NCBI RefSeq assembly: GCF_005146945.1
Contig: NZ_SWMS01000002.1
Location: forward strand, 372,001 to 436,000
Source: Prauserella endophytica
GTDB taxonomy: Bacteria; Actinomycetota; Actinomycetes; Mycobacteriales; Pseudonocardiaceae
DNA: 64,000 nt
Direction of reading: 5' to 3'
The position numbers were made by a program, and so were the translations under genes. The notes beneath the pieces are model-generated. The model did not search any database. It was not told the origin of the DNA and saw nothing but the letters and a program-made list of their open reading frames with translations. Shown one piece after another: positions 17,062 through 26,549 of this stretch (position 1 is its first letter; the number at the start of each line of letters is the position of its first letter).

Positions 17062-18601
17062 CGTCCCTCCCGTGAGTCGAGAGTGCCGAGTCTGCCTCAA
17101 CCGTGTCGGCGCCGATCGGGTGGAGGTGCCGGAGCGTGCTGAACGCCGCGAGCGCGCACAAGGCGATCGCGAGTCCGGCGGCGAGCGCGGAGACGTTGAG
17201 CCCGGTGGTGAACGCGGCCTTGGCCTGTTCGACCGCTCCGGCAGGCAGCTGGTGGGCGACCGACAGGGCTCCCGACAGGCTGTCGGTCGCCGTGGCGGCG
17301 GCGGCGGGCGGCATGCCGGGCGGCGCCTCCGCCATGGCCCGGTAGATGGCGGTGGTGAGGCTGCCGAGCAGGGCCACCCCGGCCGCGACGCCGAGCTCCT
17401 GCACCGTTTCCGACAGTGCCGCGGCCGAACCGGACCTCTCCGCCGGTGCGGCGCTCACGACGATGTCGGTGCCGAGTGCGGCGATGGCCCCGAGCCCGAG
17501 ATAGACGAAGGCGAAGCCGGCGATCACGCTCGGCGCGCTGCCGGCACCGGCGACGGCGAGGAGCGCATAGCCGAGCAGGGACAGCGCCAGGGTTGCGGCC
17601 ATGACGGCGCCGGGGGAGAAGCGGCGGGCCAGCAGGGGGGCGCCGATGGCCGCGACCAGCATCGCCAGCGCCGGCGGGCCCATCCAGAGCCCGGCGGTCA
17701 TGGGCGACTGCCCTTCGACGAGCTGGAGGTACTGGGTAACCAGGATCATCACCCCGCCGACCCCGACGAGACCGATCAGCAGCACCGCCAGCGCCGCGGA
17801 GAAGGCCCGGTTCGCGAAGAGCCGCAGATCCAGCAGTGGTTCCCGCAGGCGCAGCTGACGCCGGGCGAAGGCGATCCCCGAGCCGACGCCGAGCAGGGCG
17901 GCGATCAGCACGTCGGCGCCAAACCCTTCGGTGGCCTGCTTGATCGCGTAGGTCACCGGCAGGATCGCCGTCAGCGACAGGCCGACGCTGAGCGGGTCGA
18001 GCCGCGCCGTGCGGGCCGACCGGTACTCCGGGAGCAGCGTGGGTGCGCCGGCCAGCACCACGAGCGCGATCGGCACCGCGAGCAGGAACACCGCGCCCCA
18101 CCACAACCCGGCGGCCAGCGCTCCTCCCACGACCGGGCCCGCCGCCATGCCGATCGCGAACATCGTCGCCCACACCCCGATCGCCACGGCACGCTGGCGG
18201 GCGTCGCGGAACATGTTGCTGATCAGCGACAGGGTCGACGGCATGAGAGTGGCTCCGGCGATGCCGAGCAGCGCCCTGGCCACGATGAGCCACGCGGCGT
18301 CGGGGGCGAACGCGGCGAACGCCGACACCGCGCCGAACGCGGCGATGCCGACCATGAGCAGGCGCCGCCTGCCGATGCGGTCGCCCAAGGTGCCCATGGT
18401 GATCAGGAACCCGGCGATGAAGAAGCCGTAGGCGTCCATGATCCACAACGTCTGCGCCGCGCTCGCGCCCAGCTCGCCGGCCAGGCTCGGCAGCACGAGG
18501 TACAGCGCCGTGACGTCGAGCCCCAGCAACGCGGTCGGCAGAGCCAGCAGCGCGAGGCCGCTCCACTCCCGCCAGCCGGCCCGTCCGGTGTCCTGCCCCA
18601 T
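17036..18601 (-). CDS. MFS exporter, SmvA/QacA-like (14 TM)
   Basis: 521 aa with about 14 membrane segments. DVTALYLVLPSLAGEL in TM1, GTLGDRIGRRR (motif A) and the TM5 stretch MFAIGMAAGPVVGGAL (motif C-like) identify a drug/H+ antiporter of the DHA2 family, with SmvA-like features. The ATG at 18601 follows GGAGGGCGG. It is cotranscribed with the overlapping tetR gene downstream, and a symmetrical operator covers its promoter. Probably confers tolerance to cationic or lipophilic compounds. Confidence 0.9.
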   Translation of the reverse strand: MGQDTGRAGWREWSGLALLALPTALLGLDVTALYLVLPSLAGELGASAAQTLWIMDAYGFFIAGFLITMGTLGDRIGRRRLLMVGIAAFGAVSAFAAFAPDAAWLIVARALLGIAGATLMPSTLSLISNMFRDARQRAVAIGVWATMFAIGMAAGPVVGGALAAGLWWGAVFLLAVPIALVVLAGAPTLLPEYRSARTARLDPLSVGLSLTAILPVTYAIKQATEGFGADVLIAALLGVGSGIAFARRQLRLREPLLDLRLFANRAFSAALAVLLIGLVGVGGVMILVTQYLQLVEGQSPMTAGLWMGPPALAMLVAAIGAPLLARRFSPGAVMAATLALSLLGYALLAVAGAGSAPSVIAGFAFVYLGLGAIAALGTDIVVSAAPAERSGSAAALSETVQELGVAAGVALLGSLTTAIYRAMAEAPPGMPPAAAATATDSLSGALSVAHQLPAGAVEQAKAAFTTGLNVSALAAGLAIALCALAAFSTLRHLHPIGADTVEADSALSTHGRDDGGRGPRG

Positions 18602-18615
18602 CCGCCCTCCAGCAC

Positions 18616-18656
18616 AAAGTTGAACCGATGTACTAGTTTTACCATCGTTCAACTTT
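18616..18656. promoter_or_regulatory. TetR operator upstream of the MFS-tetR operon
   Basis: AAAGTTGAA (18616-18624) and TTCAACTTT (18648-18656) are perfect inverted arms, with inner GATG/CATC continuing the symmetry except for one extra C. The element sits 15 nt before the MFS start codon on the minus strand, where the promoter must lie. A TTGAAC -35-like hexamer falls within the element. Confidence 0.7.
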
Positions 18657-18678
18657 AGGCGTCGAGAGGGCCCCGTGG

Positions 18679-20970
18679 TCAGAGCAGCTTGTCGGGTGTG
18701 AGCGGGAGATCGCGGACGCGCTTGCCGGTGGCGTTGAAGATCGCATTCGCCACGGCGGCGCCCGCGCCGGTGATGCCGAGCTCGCCGATGCCCCGCGCGC
18801 CCGCGGGCGCGTGCGGGTCCGGGAGGTCGGTCCAGATCAGGTCGATCTCCGGGACGTCCAGGTGCACGGGCACGTGGTACTCCGCGAGGCTCGCGTTCAG
18901 GATGCGGCCGCGGCGCTCGTCGAACTGGGTCTCCTCCATGAGCGCGAGCCCGAGACCCATGACGATCCCGCCGCGCAGCTGGCTTCCCGCTGTCTTGGGG
19001 TTGAGCACGCGCCCGCAGTCGATCGAGCCGAGGAAGCGGCTGACCCGCGTCTCGCCGGTGACCGCGTTGACGCGGACCTCGCAGAACATCGCGCCGAACG
19101 AGTGCATCGACCAGTTCATCATCTCCAGCGGCGGCGGACCGCTCGCCTCGACCGACACCTCGTCGCGTCCGGCACCAGCGAGGATGGAGGCGTAACTCTC
19201 GTACCGTTCGGGCTCGTCGAGTTTGGCCAGCCCCCCGTTCACGGCGCCGATCTCGTCCGCCTCGAGCCCGGCGAGCGGGGAGTCGTCGCTGACGAGCTTG
19301 AGCAGCTCAGCCACCAGCGCGTGCTGGGCGGCGACCACGGCCGCGCCGATCGACGCGCTCTGCTGCGACCCGGCGGCGGGCACAAGCCCCGGCAGCGCAG
19401 AGTCCCCGTAGCGGAACGACACCTGGCCGGGCTCCAGGCCCAGCCGCTCGGCGGCGACCTGGGTCTGCGCGGTCTCGGTGCCCATGCCCATGTCGTGCGC
19501 GGCGACCTCCACCCGGGCGAGGCCCTTGTCGGTCAGCGTGATCCGCGCGGCGCCGCCGGGCATGCGGACGTAAGGATGTGACGCGGCCGCGCAGCCCATG
19601 CCCACGAGCCATTCACCGTCACGCACCGCGCCGGGCGCCGGGTTGCGCCCGGCCCACCCGAATCGTTCGGCCCCCGTGCGCCACGCCTCGACGACGTGCC
19701 GGGAGGAGAACGGCCTGCCGTCGGTCGGACCGGTGGCGGGCTCGTTGCGGATGCGCAGCTCGACGGGATCCATGCCGAGCTTGGCGGCCACCTCGTCCAC
19801 AGTGCACTCGAGGGCGTAGACCCCGACGGCTCCTCCGGGCGCGCGCATGCTCCCGTTGGCGACCATGTCGACGTACGCCGTCTGCAGGTCGAGCAGGAAG
19901 GTCTCGGCCGCGTAGTGGCTGTGCGCCGCCAGCATGAACGGCTCGGGCCACGCGCTGTGCCGGGTCGTCGCGCTCGTCCCGGTGTGGATGAGCGCGGTGA
20001 ACCGGCCTTCCTCGCTCGCGCCGATGGCCACCCGCTGCTCGGTGCGCGCACGGCCGCCGATCAGCCGGTACACACCCTCGCGAGGGAGCGCGATGCGCAC
20101 CGGGCGGCCGGCCAGCCGCGCGGCGGCCGCGCCCAGCACCTGGTGCTGGGCGACGAGCTTCCCGCCGAAACCACCGCCCACGAAGGGCGAGGTGACGTGG
20201 ACCTGTGACTCGTCGACACCGAAAATGTGGGCGAGGGTCCACGCGGTGTGGGTCACGAGCTGGGTCGCGTCGTGAACCACCAGCTCGTCGCCGTGCCAGG
20301 CCAGCGTCGTCGCGTGCGGCTCGATGGCGTTGTGGTTGTGCGGCGGGGTGCGGTACGTGACGTCGACCGAGACGGCCGCCGCCCGCAGCGCCTCCTCCGC
20401 GTCGCCGATCTCCAGGTGGAGTGGACCGTGGAAGTCGCCGGTGTCGGTACCGTTCGCCTTCGCCTCGGCGAAGGAGGTGACGGCGTGCCCGGGCTCGTAC
20501 GTCACGCGCACCAGCGACGCGGCGTGGTCCGCCTGCTCCTGCGTCTCGGCCAGCACGAGTGCGATCGGCTGCCCGTTCCAGTACACGTGCTCGTCCTGCA
20601 TGATCGGCAGCGTGTCGGCGCCGCCCGCCTTCTCGCTTGAGTCGAACTGCTGCATCGGCCGCATGCGGGGAGCGTTGCGGTAGGTCATCACGAGGACCAC
20701 GCCTGGCGCCGCCTCGGCGGCGGCGGTGTCGAGCGTGGCGATGCGGCCCTTCGCGATCGTGCTGAAGACGAGCGCGGCGTAGGCCATCCCCTCCACCGGG
20801 AACTCGGCGGCGAACGGCGCCTTGCCCCGTACCTTGAGCGGACCGTCGAGCCGCGACACCGGCGCGCCGATCCGCCCGCCACGGCGACGGGCCAGCGGGT
20901 CCTCACCGTCCGCCCAGTTCTCCGGGCCCAGCGCGAGTGCGTCCTTCACGGTGTTGTCCGGCTTGCTCAT
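18679..20970 (-). CDS. Molybdenum-cofactor subunit of a PaoC-like aldehyde oxidoreductase
   Basis: 763 aa, the large subunit of the xanthine oxidase family. It carries the MCD-binding motif GGGFGGK, the RAPG loop and the active-site GELG near the C-terminus (Glu730). Motifs such as RIDGPLKxxG (here [10 protein letters not shown]) and VRDGEWLVG closely recall E. coli PaoC (YagR), which oxidises aromatic aldehydes. It works with the Fe-S and FAD subunits encoded just upstream in the same operon with ATGA overlaps. Unlike the E. coli system, no Tat signal is seen on the Fe-S subunit, so the complex should be cytoplasmic. No maturation factor (PaoD/XdhC) is nearby. Confidence 0.92.
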   Translation of the reverse strand: MSKPDNTVKDALALGPENWADGEDPLARRRGGRIGAPVSRLDGPLKVRGKAPFAAEFPVEGMAYAALVFSTIAKGRIATLDTAAAEAAPGVVLVMTYRNAPRMRPMQQFDSSEKAGGADTLPIMQDEHVYWNGQPIALVLAETQEQADHAASLVRVTYEPGHAVTSFAEAKANGTDTGDFHGPLHLEIGDAEEALRAAAVSVDVTYRTPPHNHNAIEPHATTLAWHGDELVVHDATQLVTHTAWTLAHIFGVDESQVHVTSPFVGGGFGGKLVAQHQVLGAAAARLAGRPVRIALPREGVYRLIGGRARTEQRVAIGASEEGRFTALIHTGTSATTRHSAWPEPFMLAAHSHYAAETFLLDLQTAYVDMVANGSMRAPGGAVGVYALECTVDEVAAKLGMDPVELRIRNEPATGPTDGRPFSSRHVVEAWRTGAERFGWAGRNPAPGAVRDGEWLVGMGCAAASHPYVRMPGGAARITLTDKGLARVEVAAHDMGMGTETAQTQVAAERLGLEPGQVSFRYGDSALPGLVPAAGSQQSASIGAAVVAAQHALVAELLKLVSDDSPLAGLEADEIGAVNGGLAKLDEPERYESYASILAGAGRDEVSVEASGPPPLEMMNWSMHSFGAMFCEVRVNAVTGETRVSRFLGSIDCGRVLNPKTAGSQLRGGIVMGLGLALMEETQFDERRGRILNASLAEYHVPVHLDVPEIDLIWTDLPDPHAPAGARGIGELGITGAGAAVANAIFNATGKRVRDLPLTPDKLL

Positions 20971-21950
20971 GCTTGCTCCCTTGCCAGTCGGCCGAGCACG
21001 GCGGTGATGGTGCGGGCGGCGAGCTCCACCTTGAACCCGTTGTCGCGCAGCGGTTTCGCGTCGGCCAGCTCGGCCTCGGCGGCGGCGCGGAACGCCTGTT
21101 CCGTGGCGGGGCCGCCGAGGAGCGCGGCCTCCGCCGTGCGAGCCCGCCAGGGTTTGGGCGCGACGCCGCCGAGCGCGATCCGCGCGGCGGTGACGCGGCC
21201 GTCCTCCACGCCGAGCACGGCGGCCACCGACACCAGCGCGAACGCGTAGCTCGCCCGGTCGCGGACCTTGCGGTACGCCGACCGCGTCGCCGGTGGCGGT
21301 GCGGGCAGCTCGATCGCGGTGATCAGCTCACCCGGTTCGAGCACGGTCTCGACGTCCGGACGGTCTCCCGGCAGCCGGTGCAGCTCGGTCAGCGGCACGG
21401 TGCGGTTGCCCGTTGTACCGTGCAGGTGCACGTCGGCGTCGAGAGCGGCGAGCGCCACGCCCAGGTCCGAAGGATGGACGGCGACGCACGCCGACGATGC
21501 GCCGAGGATCGCGTGCGTGCGATTGGAGCCGTCGACGGCGTCGCAGCCCTCGCCGGGATTGCGCTTGTTGCAACGGAAGCCGTCGGCGTCGTAGAAGTAG
21601 GGGCAGCGTGTCCGCTGGAGGAGGTTGCCGCCGACGGTCGCCATGTTGCGGATCTGCGCGGACGCGCCGGAGGAGATCGCACGGGAGAGCACCGGGTACC
21701 GGGTGCGCACGAGCCGGTGCTCGGCGACCGCGGTGTTGCGGGCCGCCGCGCCGATCAGCAGGCCGGCGTCGCGCTCCTCGATGGCCGAGGACAGGCCCGT
21801 CACGTCGACCAGCGTGGTCGGCCGCTCGATGCTCTCGCGCAGCAGGTCGACCAGGTTGGTGCCACCGCCGAGGTACTTCACGCCGTCCGCGGCGCCGAGC
21901 CGGACGGCGTCGGCCGCGTTCTCGGCCCTGGCGTAGGTGAACGGGATCAT
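20967..21950 (-). CDS. FAD and [4Fe-4S] subunit of a PaoB-like aldehyde oxidoreductase
   Basis: 327 aa. FAD-binding motifs YLGGGTNL and ATVGGNLLQ are present. An insertion rich in cysteine ([17 protein letters not shown], then NPGEGC; Cys116, 127, 136) matches the extra [4Fe-4S] site known in PaoB and not found in ordinary xanthine dehydrogenase FAD subunits; Cys155 may be the fourth ligand. The start is ATG 21950, overlapping the Fe-S subunit stop. It carries electrons between the 2Fe-2S subunit and the acceptor. Confidence 0.9.
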   Translation of the reverse strand: MIPFTYARAENAADAVRLGAADGVKYLGGGTNLVDLLRESIERPTTLVDVTGLSSAIEERDAGLLIGAAARNTAVAEHRLVRTRYPVLSRAISSGASAQIRNMATVGGNLLQRTRCPYFYDADGFRCNKRNPGEGCDAVDGSNRTHAILGASSACVAVHPSDLGVALAALDADVHLHGTTGNRTVPLTELHRLPGDRPDVETVLEPGELITAIELPAPPPATRSAYRKVRDRASYAFALVSVAAVLGVEDGRVTAARIALGGVAPKPWRARTAEAALLGGPATEQAFRAAAEAELADAKPLRDNGFKVELAARTITAVLGRLAREQA

Positions 21951-22468
21951 CGGGCCTCCGTTCCGTAGGTCTCGGTGATGGCCGCGACGATGCCGTTGTG
22001 CGCGCCGCAGCGGCACAGGTTCCCGCTCATCCGCTCGCGCACCTCGTCCCGGCCGGGTGCGATCCGCTCGGCGGCGAGGTCGTCCGTGACGTAGCTCGGC
22101 ACCCCGCGCTCCAGCTCCGCGGCCATGCCGACCGCCGAGCAGATCTGGCCGGGCGTGCAGTAGCCGCATTGGAAGCCGTCGTGCTCGACGAACGCCCGCT
22201 GCAGCGGATGCGGCCCGTCCTCGCCGGTGAGCCCCTCGATGGTCACGACCTCGCGCCCGGTGTACTGCACGGCGAGCGCGAGGCACGACACGATGCGCTC
22301 GCCGTCGGCCAGCACGGTGCAGGCGCCGCACGCGCCCTGGTCGCACCCCTTCTTCGCGCCGTGGAGCTCCAGTCGCTCCCGCAGCAGGTCGAGCAGGGAC
22401 ACCCGCGGATCGCCGGGTGGCTCGACCGCGGTTCCGTTGATCCGTATCGCGTCGGCACTGTCGGCCAC
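21947..22468 (-). CDS. [2Fe-2S] subunit of a PaoA-like aldehyde oxidoreductase
   Basis: 173 aa with the plant-ferredoxin site [13 protein letters not shown] (Cys42, 47, 50 and Cys62) and the second cluster site QCGYCTPGQ...LCRCG (Cys101, 104, 152, 154). The GTG start at 22468 follows AAGGAGTCTCC. There is no signal peptide before the first cysteine motif. First gene of the three-subunit operon and divergent from a tetR gene, with the shared promoter between 22469 and 22657. Confidence 0.92.
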   Translation of the reverse strand: MADSADAIRINGTAVEPPGDPRVSLLDLLRERLELHGAKKGCDQGACGACTVLADGERIVSCLALAVQYTGREVVTIEGLTGEDGPHPLQRAFVEHDGFQCGYCTPGQICSAVGMAAELERGVPSYVTDDLAAERIAPGRDEVRERMSGNLCRCGAHNGIVAAITETYGTEAR

Positions 22469-22523
22469 GGAGACTCCTTCAACGATGTGGTGGTGGGAAC
22501 GATGACGCGTTCACGGGGTAACT

Positions 22524-22557
22524 GGAACGCTGATCCGATTATATGGAGCGCCGTTCC
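22524..22557. promoter_or_regulatory. Candidate TetR operator in the pao/tetR divergent promoter
   Basis: GGAACG (22524-22529) and CGTTCC (22552-22557) form an inverted repeat around an AT-rich centre (CCGATTATATGG) in the 189-nt spacer. It lies where both promoters should be. Arms are short, so this is tentative. Confidence 0.35.
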
Positions 22558-22657
22558 GCTTATCAACCGATCTCCGCCGTCCGCGCCGTAACCTGCGCGT
22601 TCGGGTGGCCTATCATCGAGCGAACGGCAGGTCGGACGGGTGTGGCTGAGGAGTGGC

Positions 22658-23257
22658 GTGGGCCAGGACAGCAGCGAGGAGGCGCCCTCGAGGCCGCTGC
22701 GCGCCGATGCGCGACGCAACGTCGACGCGCTGGTCGCGGCGGCGAAGGCGGTGTTCGCCACCTCGGGAGTGGACGCCCCGGTGCGCGAGATCGCGGCGAA
22801 GGCCGGGGTCGGCCTCGGCACGCTGTACCGCCACTTCCCTCGCAGGTCCGACCTGGTCACGGCAGTGTTCCGGCACGAGGTCGACGCCTGCGCCGACGAG
22901 GCGCCCGTCCTCGCGGCCGAGTGTGAGCCCGCCGAGGCGCTGGAGCGGTGGCTGTACCGGTGCGTCGACTTCGTCGCGACCAAGCGCGGGCTCGCCGCGG
23001 CCCTGCACTCGGGTGACCCGGCCTTCGACGCTCTGCCCGCCTATTTCGAGAGGCGGTTCCGGCCCGCACTGGCGGCGTTGCTCGAATCCGCGGCCGCGGC
23101 CGGGGCGATCCCCGCCGACCTGGACGCCATGGAGCTGCTCCAGGCGGTGTCCGGTCTGTGTTATGCCACCGACGCCGACCGGCCCGACCAGGCGCGGCGC
23201 ATGGTCGCGCTGCTCGTCGACGGGCTGCGCTACCGCGCGGCGGAGCGGCCACGGTGA
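22658..23257 (+). CDS. TetR-family regulator of the aldehyde oxidoreductase operon
   Basis: 199 aa with a TetR helix-turn-helix (VREIAAKAGVGLGTLYRHFPRRSDLV) and a TetR_C-like ligand domain. GTG 22658 is chosen because GAGGAG sits seven bases upstream; an in-frame GTG at 22640 is less well placed. Divergent from the PaoABC-like operon, so it probably represses that operon until an aldehyde or related effector binds. Its stop overlaps the GTG of a small downstream frame. Confidence 0.88.
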   Translation: MGQDSSEEAPSRPLRADARRNVDALVAAAKAVFATSGVDAPVREIAAKAGVGLGTLYRHFPRRSDLVTAVFRHEVDACADEAPVLAAECEPAEALERWLYRCVDFVATKRGLAAALHSGDPAFDALPAYFERRFRPALAALLESAAAAGAIPADLDAMELLQAVSGLCYATDADRPDQARRMVALLVDGLRYRAAERPR

Positions 23258-23409
23258 TCTCCCCGGCGTCGTCTACCGCGGTGAGGACGCACCTCGCCAT
23301 CGCGAAGCTGCCCGACCTCGCGGCGGCCGCGCGCGCCGGCGAGCTCATGGTCTCCTGGGAAACGCAGGACATCGCGGAGGCCTGCGATCGCGAACAGAAC
23401 TCCTCGTAG
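23254..23409 (+). CDS. Small hypothetical protein coupled to tetR
   Basis: A 51-aa frame starting with GTG that overlaps the tetR stop as GTGA. Third codon positions are about 90% G or C, so it behaves like real coding sequence. The peptide (RTHLAIAKLPDLAAAARAGE in the middle) has no domain I recognise and could be the truncated end of a longer gene, since an accessory-looking block starts right after it. Function unknown. Confidence 0.4.
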   Translation: MISPASSTAVRTHLAIAKLPDLAAAARAGELMVSWETQDIAEACDREQNSS

Positions 23410-23435
23410 TCGGCTTGGGGCCGGCTCGCGGCAGG

Positions 23436-24071
23436 TCACCCAGGAGGTTCTTCAGGTTCTTCGAGCTGGAAGGTCTTGGCCTTGCCGCTGAAGGGCAGCT
23501 CCACCACCCGCCAGTGGTGTCCACTATGGATCAGCTCGGCGGTGGCTGCGAGTTCGTCGGGGTGGGCGGAGAGGGTGCCGCCGTTCTCCCGCAGCATGGT
23601 GAGCATGATCGCCAGGTGGGTGTCGGTCTCGGTGTCGCCGCTGAGCCCGGGTTTCGCCGCGGTCAGCGTCCTGTGGTGAGCTCGCAGACCCCCGTCGGGG
23701 CTCCCGGTGATGTCGATCAGCTGGACGCGGTGTGGTGTGGTCTGCCGCGTGTCGTGCAGGTGCAGGGTGAGCGTGTTCTGCGACGGGCGCTGCATCGACA
23801 GCCGCCATCGATACCCGCGCTCGACGTCTTCTCGGGCCAGTGCCCACCCGCTGGCCGTCAGGGACAGCACCCCGCGTCCGGCCCGCAGCGCCAGCAGGGT
23901 GACCGCCGAGGCCAGCTGCCACTGGTCGACGGCGAAGGTCGTGCCGTCACGCCGCTCGCCGGTGAAGATGGTCTGGGCAGCCGGCGTCACCCAGTCAAGT
24001 CCTGGAACACCCGTGGGAACCCTGCGCTGGGGCCGTGATCCCGAACCCTTCGGTCGCCGCTTGCGACTCAC
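23436..24071 (-). CDS. Hypothetical protein of an XRE-associated cluster
   Basis: 211 aa, basic N-terminus (SRKRRPKGSGSRPQRR), then a mixed alpha/beta protein with no recognised domain, no signal peptide and no membrane segment. The GTG start at 24071 overlaps the stop of the gene upstream (GTGA), so translation is coupled. Divergent from an XRE-DUF5753 regulator, a neighbourhood common in actinomycetes, whose functions are largely unknown. Confidence 0.6.
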   Translation of the reverse strand: MSRKRRPKGSGSRPQRRVPTGVPGLDWVTPAAQTIFTGERRDGTTFAVDQWQLASAVTLLALRAGRGVLSLTASGWALAREDVERGYRWRLSMQRPSQNTLTLHLHDTRQTTPHRVQLIDITGSPDGGLRAHHRTLTAAKPGLSGDTETDTHLAIMLTMLRENGGTLSAHPDELAATAELIHSGHHWRVVELPFSGKAKTFQLEEPEEPPG

Positions 24072-24334
24072 TCGACAGCCTCCTCCGCCCGGCCTCGGTG
24101 GCCGCTCGGGGCACCGTCCTCGGCCGCGATCTTGGACCCCGGAATTCCGGCGCCGGCCGCGCGCTGGTCGGCGTGTTCGTCGAGCAGGTCGCCGACCTCG
24201 ATCAACCGTGCCGCCAGGCGGTGCTCCTGGGTCACCGAGAGGCCCTCACCGGTCGTCATCTGCTCCACGGCCTCGTGGGCGTCGCGGCACACCCCGCGCA
24301 GCGCGGCCGTCACCGCGGTGTCATGCACAACCAC
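24068..24334 (-). CDS. Small hypothetical protein, helical
   Basis: About 88 aa from GTG 24334 (GTG 24328 is also possible). The sequence is helical and acidic in the middle (AARLIEVGDLLDEHADQRAA), with no recognised domain. It overlaps the next gene by four bases and the small frame at 24321-24533 at its own start. The same frame stays open upstream to 24520, and a frameshift joining it to the 70-aa frame would make one longer protein, so the true gene structure needs reading from relatives. Confidence 0.45.
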   Translation of the reverse strand: MVVHDTAVTAALRGVCRDAHEAVEQMTTGEGLSVTQEHRLAARLIEVGDLLDEHADQRAAGAGIPGSKIAAEDGAPSGHRGRAEEAVE

Positions 24335-24533
24335 AGCTCGGCCTCCGTCCCCGTTGCGGACGTCGGCGCGAGAACAGCGAGTCGACTCCGGCCCTGATCG
24401 CGCGGCGCAGGTCCACACCGGACGGACAGCAGCACCCGCAGGCCCCAGCCACAACACCGAAGCGTGATGGCGCCCTCTCCGGGCGCAGGTCGGCAGCCCA
24501 GCCAACGTCATCGACGACAAGTGCCACGCTCAT
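24321..24533 (-). CDS. Small hypothetical ORF, possible N-terminal part of the next gene
   Basis: 70 aa starting at ATG 24533 after GGGGAGGAATGGC, a strong ribosome site. It contains a cysteine-rich patch (GACGCCCPSG). Third-position GC is lower than in neighbours, and its 3' half looks less like coding sequence than the overlapping frame, which suggests a frameshift near 24350-24380. Either a genuine small protein or the 5' part of a broken gene. Confidence 0.35.
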   Translation of the reverse strand: MSVALVVDDVGWAADLRPERAPSRFGVVAGACGCCCPSGVDLRRAIRAGVDSLFSRRRPQRGRRPSCGCA

Positions 24534-24570
24534 GCCATTCCTCCCCGCCCCCGCTGCGTTTCATTAGATA

Positions 24571-24616
24571 AAACCACATGTGCTCTCAATGGTTTACGAT
24601 AGTCGGCTATATAGCC
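24571..24616. promoter_or_regulatory. AT-rich divergent promoter with palindromes before the XRE gene
   Basis: AAACCA (24571-24576) / TGGTTT (24590-24595) and the perfect palindrome GGCTATATAGCC (24605-24616) lie in the 172-nt spacer between the hypothetical genes and the XRE regulator. Such sites suit autoregulation by the adjacent XRE protein. This stretch is distinctly AT-rich. Confidence 0.4.
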
Positions 24617-24705
24617 TTTTCAAGGGGGCCATTTGAGCGACGCACTTGCCGTACCCGTGCCGACACGGCCAGGATTCAGGCTTGCCCTGGCCCTTGGGAA
24701 CCGCG

Positions 24706-25587
24706 ATGACCGCTTTCGACGCCGCCGTGGCGCGCACGCCGACCGGCCGCCGTCTCCAGTTGGCCGCGTTGTGCCATCACCTGCGTGCCCGCGCCGGGCT
24801 CACGCAGCTGGACGCCGCACGGACCGTGCGCCCTGGCATGAGCAGCGGAGTGGGGCAGAACAAGATCGCCCGGCTGGAACGCGGCGACGGCGGCATGCGC
24901 GAGGCCGACCTGATCGCGCTACTGCGCGCCTACGGCGCCGAGGACACCGTCATCGAGCTGGCGTGCACGCTCAGGCCCCGCTACGCCAAGCGCGACCGGT
25001 GGGGCGGACCGCGGGCGGCGTACGACACCGACAGCAGCCGGCGCTACGTCGACCTGGAGGAGGACGCCGCAAGTATCCGGCTGCTCGGCAGCGAGATGAT
25101 TCCCGACCTGCTGGCCTGCGAGTCCTACGCCTACGCGGCCCTCGCCGGCCAGCCGGCGCGGCTGCGGCGGGCGAAGACCGACGCGATCCTGTCCCGCCAC
25201 GACCGCGTGCTGTGCCGCCAAGACCCACCCGAGATCTACGCCGTGCTCAGCGAATCCTGCTTCTACCGACGCCCGCCCGGTCCTCCAACGGTGCTGGAGG
25301 AGCAACTCGACCACCTCACCGCGCTCGCCGGTCAGCCGAACATCACCGTTCAGGTCTCGACGTTCGGCGCCACCCCCGGAGTACAGGACGCCCTGACGCT
25401 CCTGCGCCTGCCCCACCCAGTTCAGAGCCTCGACGACCTCACCTTTGCCTGGGGCCGCATCGGCGATGACCCGATCCCGATCAGCCGCATCGAGGCCTGC
25501 GAACGACTCTGGTCCTCCGCCGTGCGCACCGCCCTGCGCCCCGCCGACTCCCTGCGGTTTCTTCACGAGTTCAAGGAGCAACGATGA
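24706..25587 (+). CDS. XRE-family regulator with DUF5753 domain
   Basis: 293 aa. An N-terminal HTH-XRE domain (LRARAGLTQLDAA, then QNKIARLERGD) is followed by a DUF5753 effector domain (ASIRLLGSEMIPDLLACESY, then ITVQVSTFGATPG, then LTFAWG). Such regulators are abundant in actinomycetes and often sit beside small DUF397 proteins, BldC-like or methyltransferase genes. ATG 24706 has only a weak ribosome site (TTGGGAACCGCG). Its stop overlaps the DUF574 methyltransferase start by ATGA. Confidence 0.85.
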   Translation: MTAFDAAVARTPTGRRLQLAALCHHLRARAGLTQLDAARTVRPGMSSGVGQNKIARLERGDGGMREADLIALLRAYGAEDTVIELACTLRPRYAKRDRWGGPRAAYDTDSSRRYVDLEEDAASIRLLGSEMIPDLLACESYAYAALAGQPARLRRAKTDAILSRHDRVLCRQDPPEIYAVLSESCFYRRPPGPPTVLEEQLDHLTALAGQPNITVQVSTFGATPGVQDALTLLRLPHPVQSLDDLTFAWGRIGDDPIPISRIEACERLWSSAVRTALRPADSLRFLHEFKEQR

Positions 25588-26414
25588 CCCTGTCCGGCGA
25601 GCAGCCCGCCTACGGCCCACGCGAATCCGACCCCAGCAAGCCCAGCCCCGCCCGTGTCTACGACTACATCCTCGGCGGCTCGCACTACTACCCGGTCGAC
25701 GAGGCCGCCGGCAACCGCATGGTGCGCGCACTACCACTGGTGCCCGCGCTGATGCGCTACAACCGGGAGTTCCTGCAGCGCGTGGTGCACCTGCTCACCG
25801 GCGAGTACGGGATCCGCCAGTTCATCGACTTCGGCTCCGGCCTGCCCACCGAGGACAACGTGCACGAGGTCGCCCAAGCCATCGCGCCAGAGACACGGGT
25901 GGTCTACATCGACTACGAGCGTGGCGCCGTGGACCTCGGCCGCGAGATCCTGGCCGACAACCCGCACGCCACCTCGATCCACGCCGACATACGCCAGCCC
26001 GAGCACGTGCTCGCCGATCCGGACCTGCGGGGCCTCATCGACTTCGACAAGCCGGTCGGGCTGCTGATGTTCGCCGTCCTGCACTTCATCTCCGACGAGG
26101 AGCTTCCCATGATCGAGCGGTACCGGCGCGCGGTCTGCCCTGGCAGCTACCTGGTCATCTCCCACGGCACCACCGCGCAGACCGCTCGCGTGGCCGCGCA
26201 GCAGAACCTCGCCAAGAAGGACTACGACCAGCGCACCGAACGCACCTGGATGCGCAACAAGGACCAGATCGCAGCCATCTTCGGCGACGCCGAGATCCTC
26301 CACCCCGGCATCGTCCACATACCCGACTGGCGCCCCACCGACTCCGGCTACACCCCCGACCCCGACGACGAAGCCCGCCAGCTCGGCCTCGCCGGCGTCG
26401 GCCGCCTCGTCTGA
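25584..26414 (+). CDS. DUF574 (Methyltransf_19) SAM-dependent methyltransferase
   Basis: 276 aa. The N-terminal signature PSPARVYDYILGGSHYYP is typical of DUF574 proteins; the SAM site is IDFGSGLPTEDNVHEVAQ, with VVYIDYE as the acidic strand end. FAVLHFISDEE follows. The substrate of this abundant actinomycete family is not established. Translationally coupled to the XRE-DUF5753 regulator, so it probably works in the same signalling unit. Confidence 0.88.
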   Translation: MTLSGEQPAYGPRESDPSKPSPARVYDYILGGSHYYPVDEAAGNRMVRALPLVPALMRYNREFLQRVVHLLTGEYGIRQFIDFGSGLPTEDNVHEVAQAIAPETRVVYIDYERGAVDLGREILADNPHATSIHADIRQPEHVLADPDLRGLIDFDKPVGLLMFAVLHFISDEELPMIERYRRAVCPGSYLVISHGTTAQTARVAAQQNLAKKDYDQRTERTWMRNKDQIAAIFGDAEILHPGIVHIPDWRPTDSGYTPDPDDEARQLGLAGVGRLV

Positions 26415-26549
26415 GCACCGCCGCCCCGGTCGAGGCGCCGTCCGCCCGCCGAGTCCAGACCACAGCCTCCCGCGCCGTCGGCGGGGGGGCGACCCGGCCA
26501 CCGCGGTCGCGCCGGAGCAGCAGCCAAGCGCCCCGCACGGGCCGCGCGG

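Noticed and set aside
24068-24533. Toxin-antitoxin pair
   Set aside because: Two small overlapping genes are present, but neither resembles a known toxin or antitoxin, and a frameshift explains the overlap as well.
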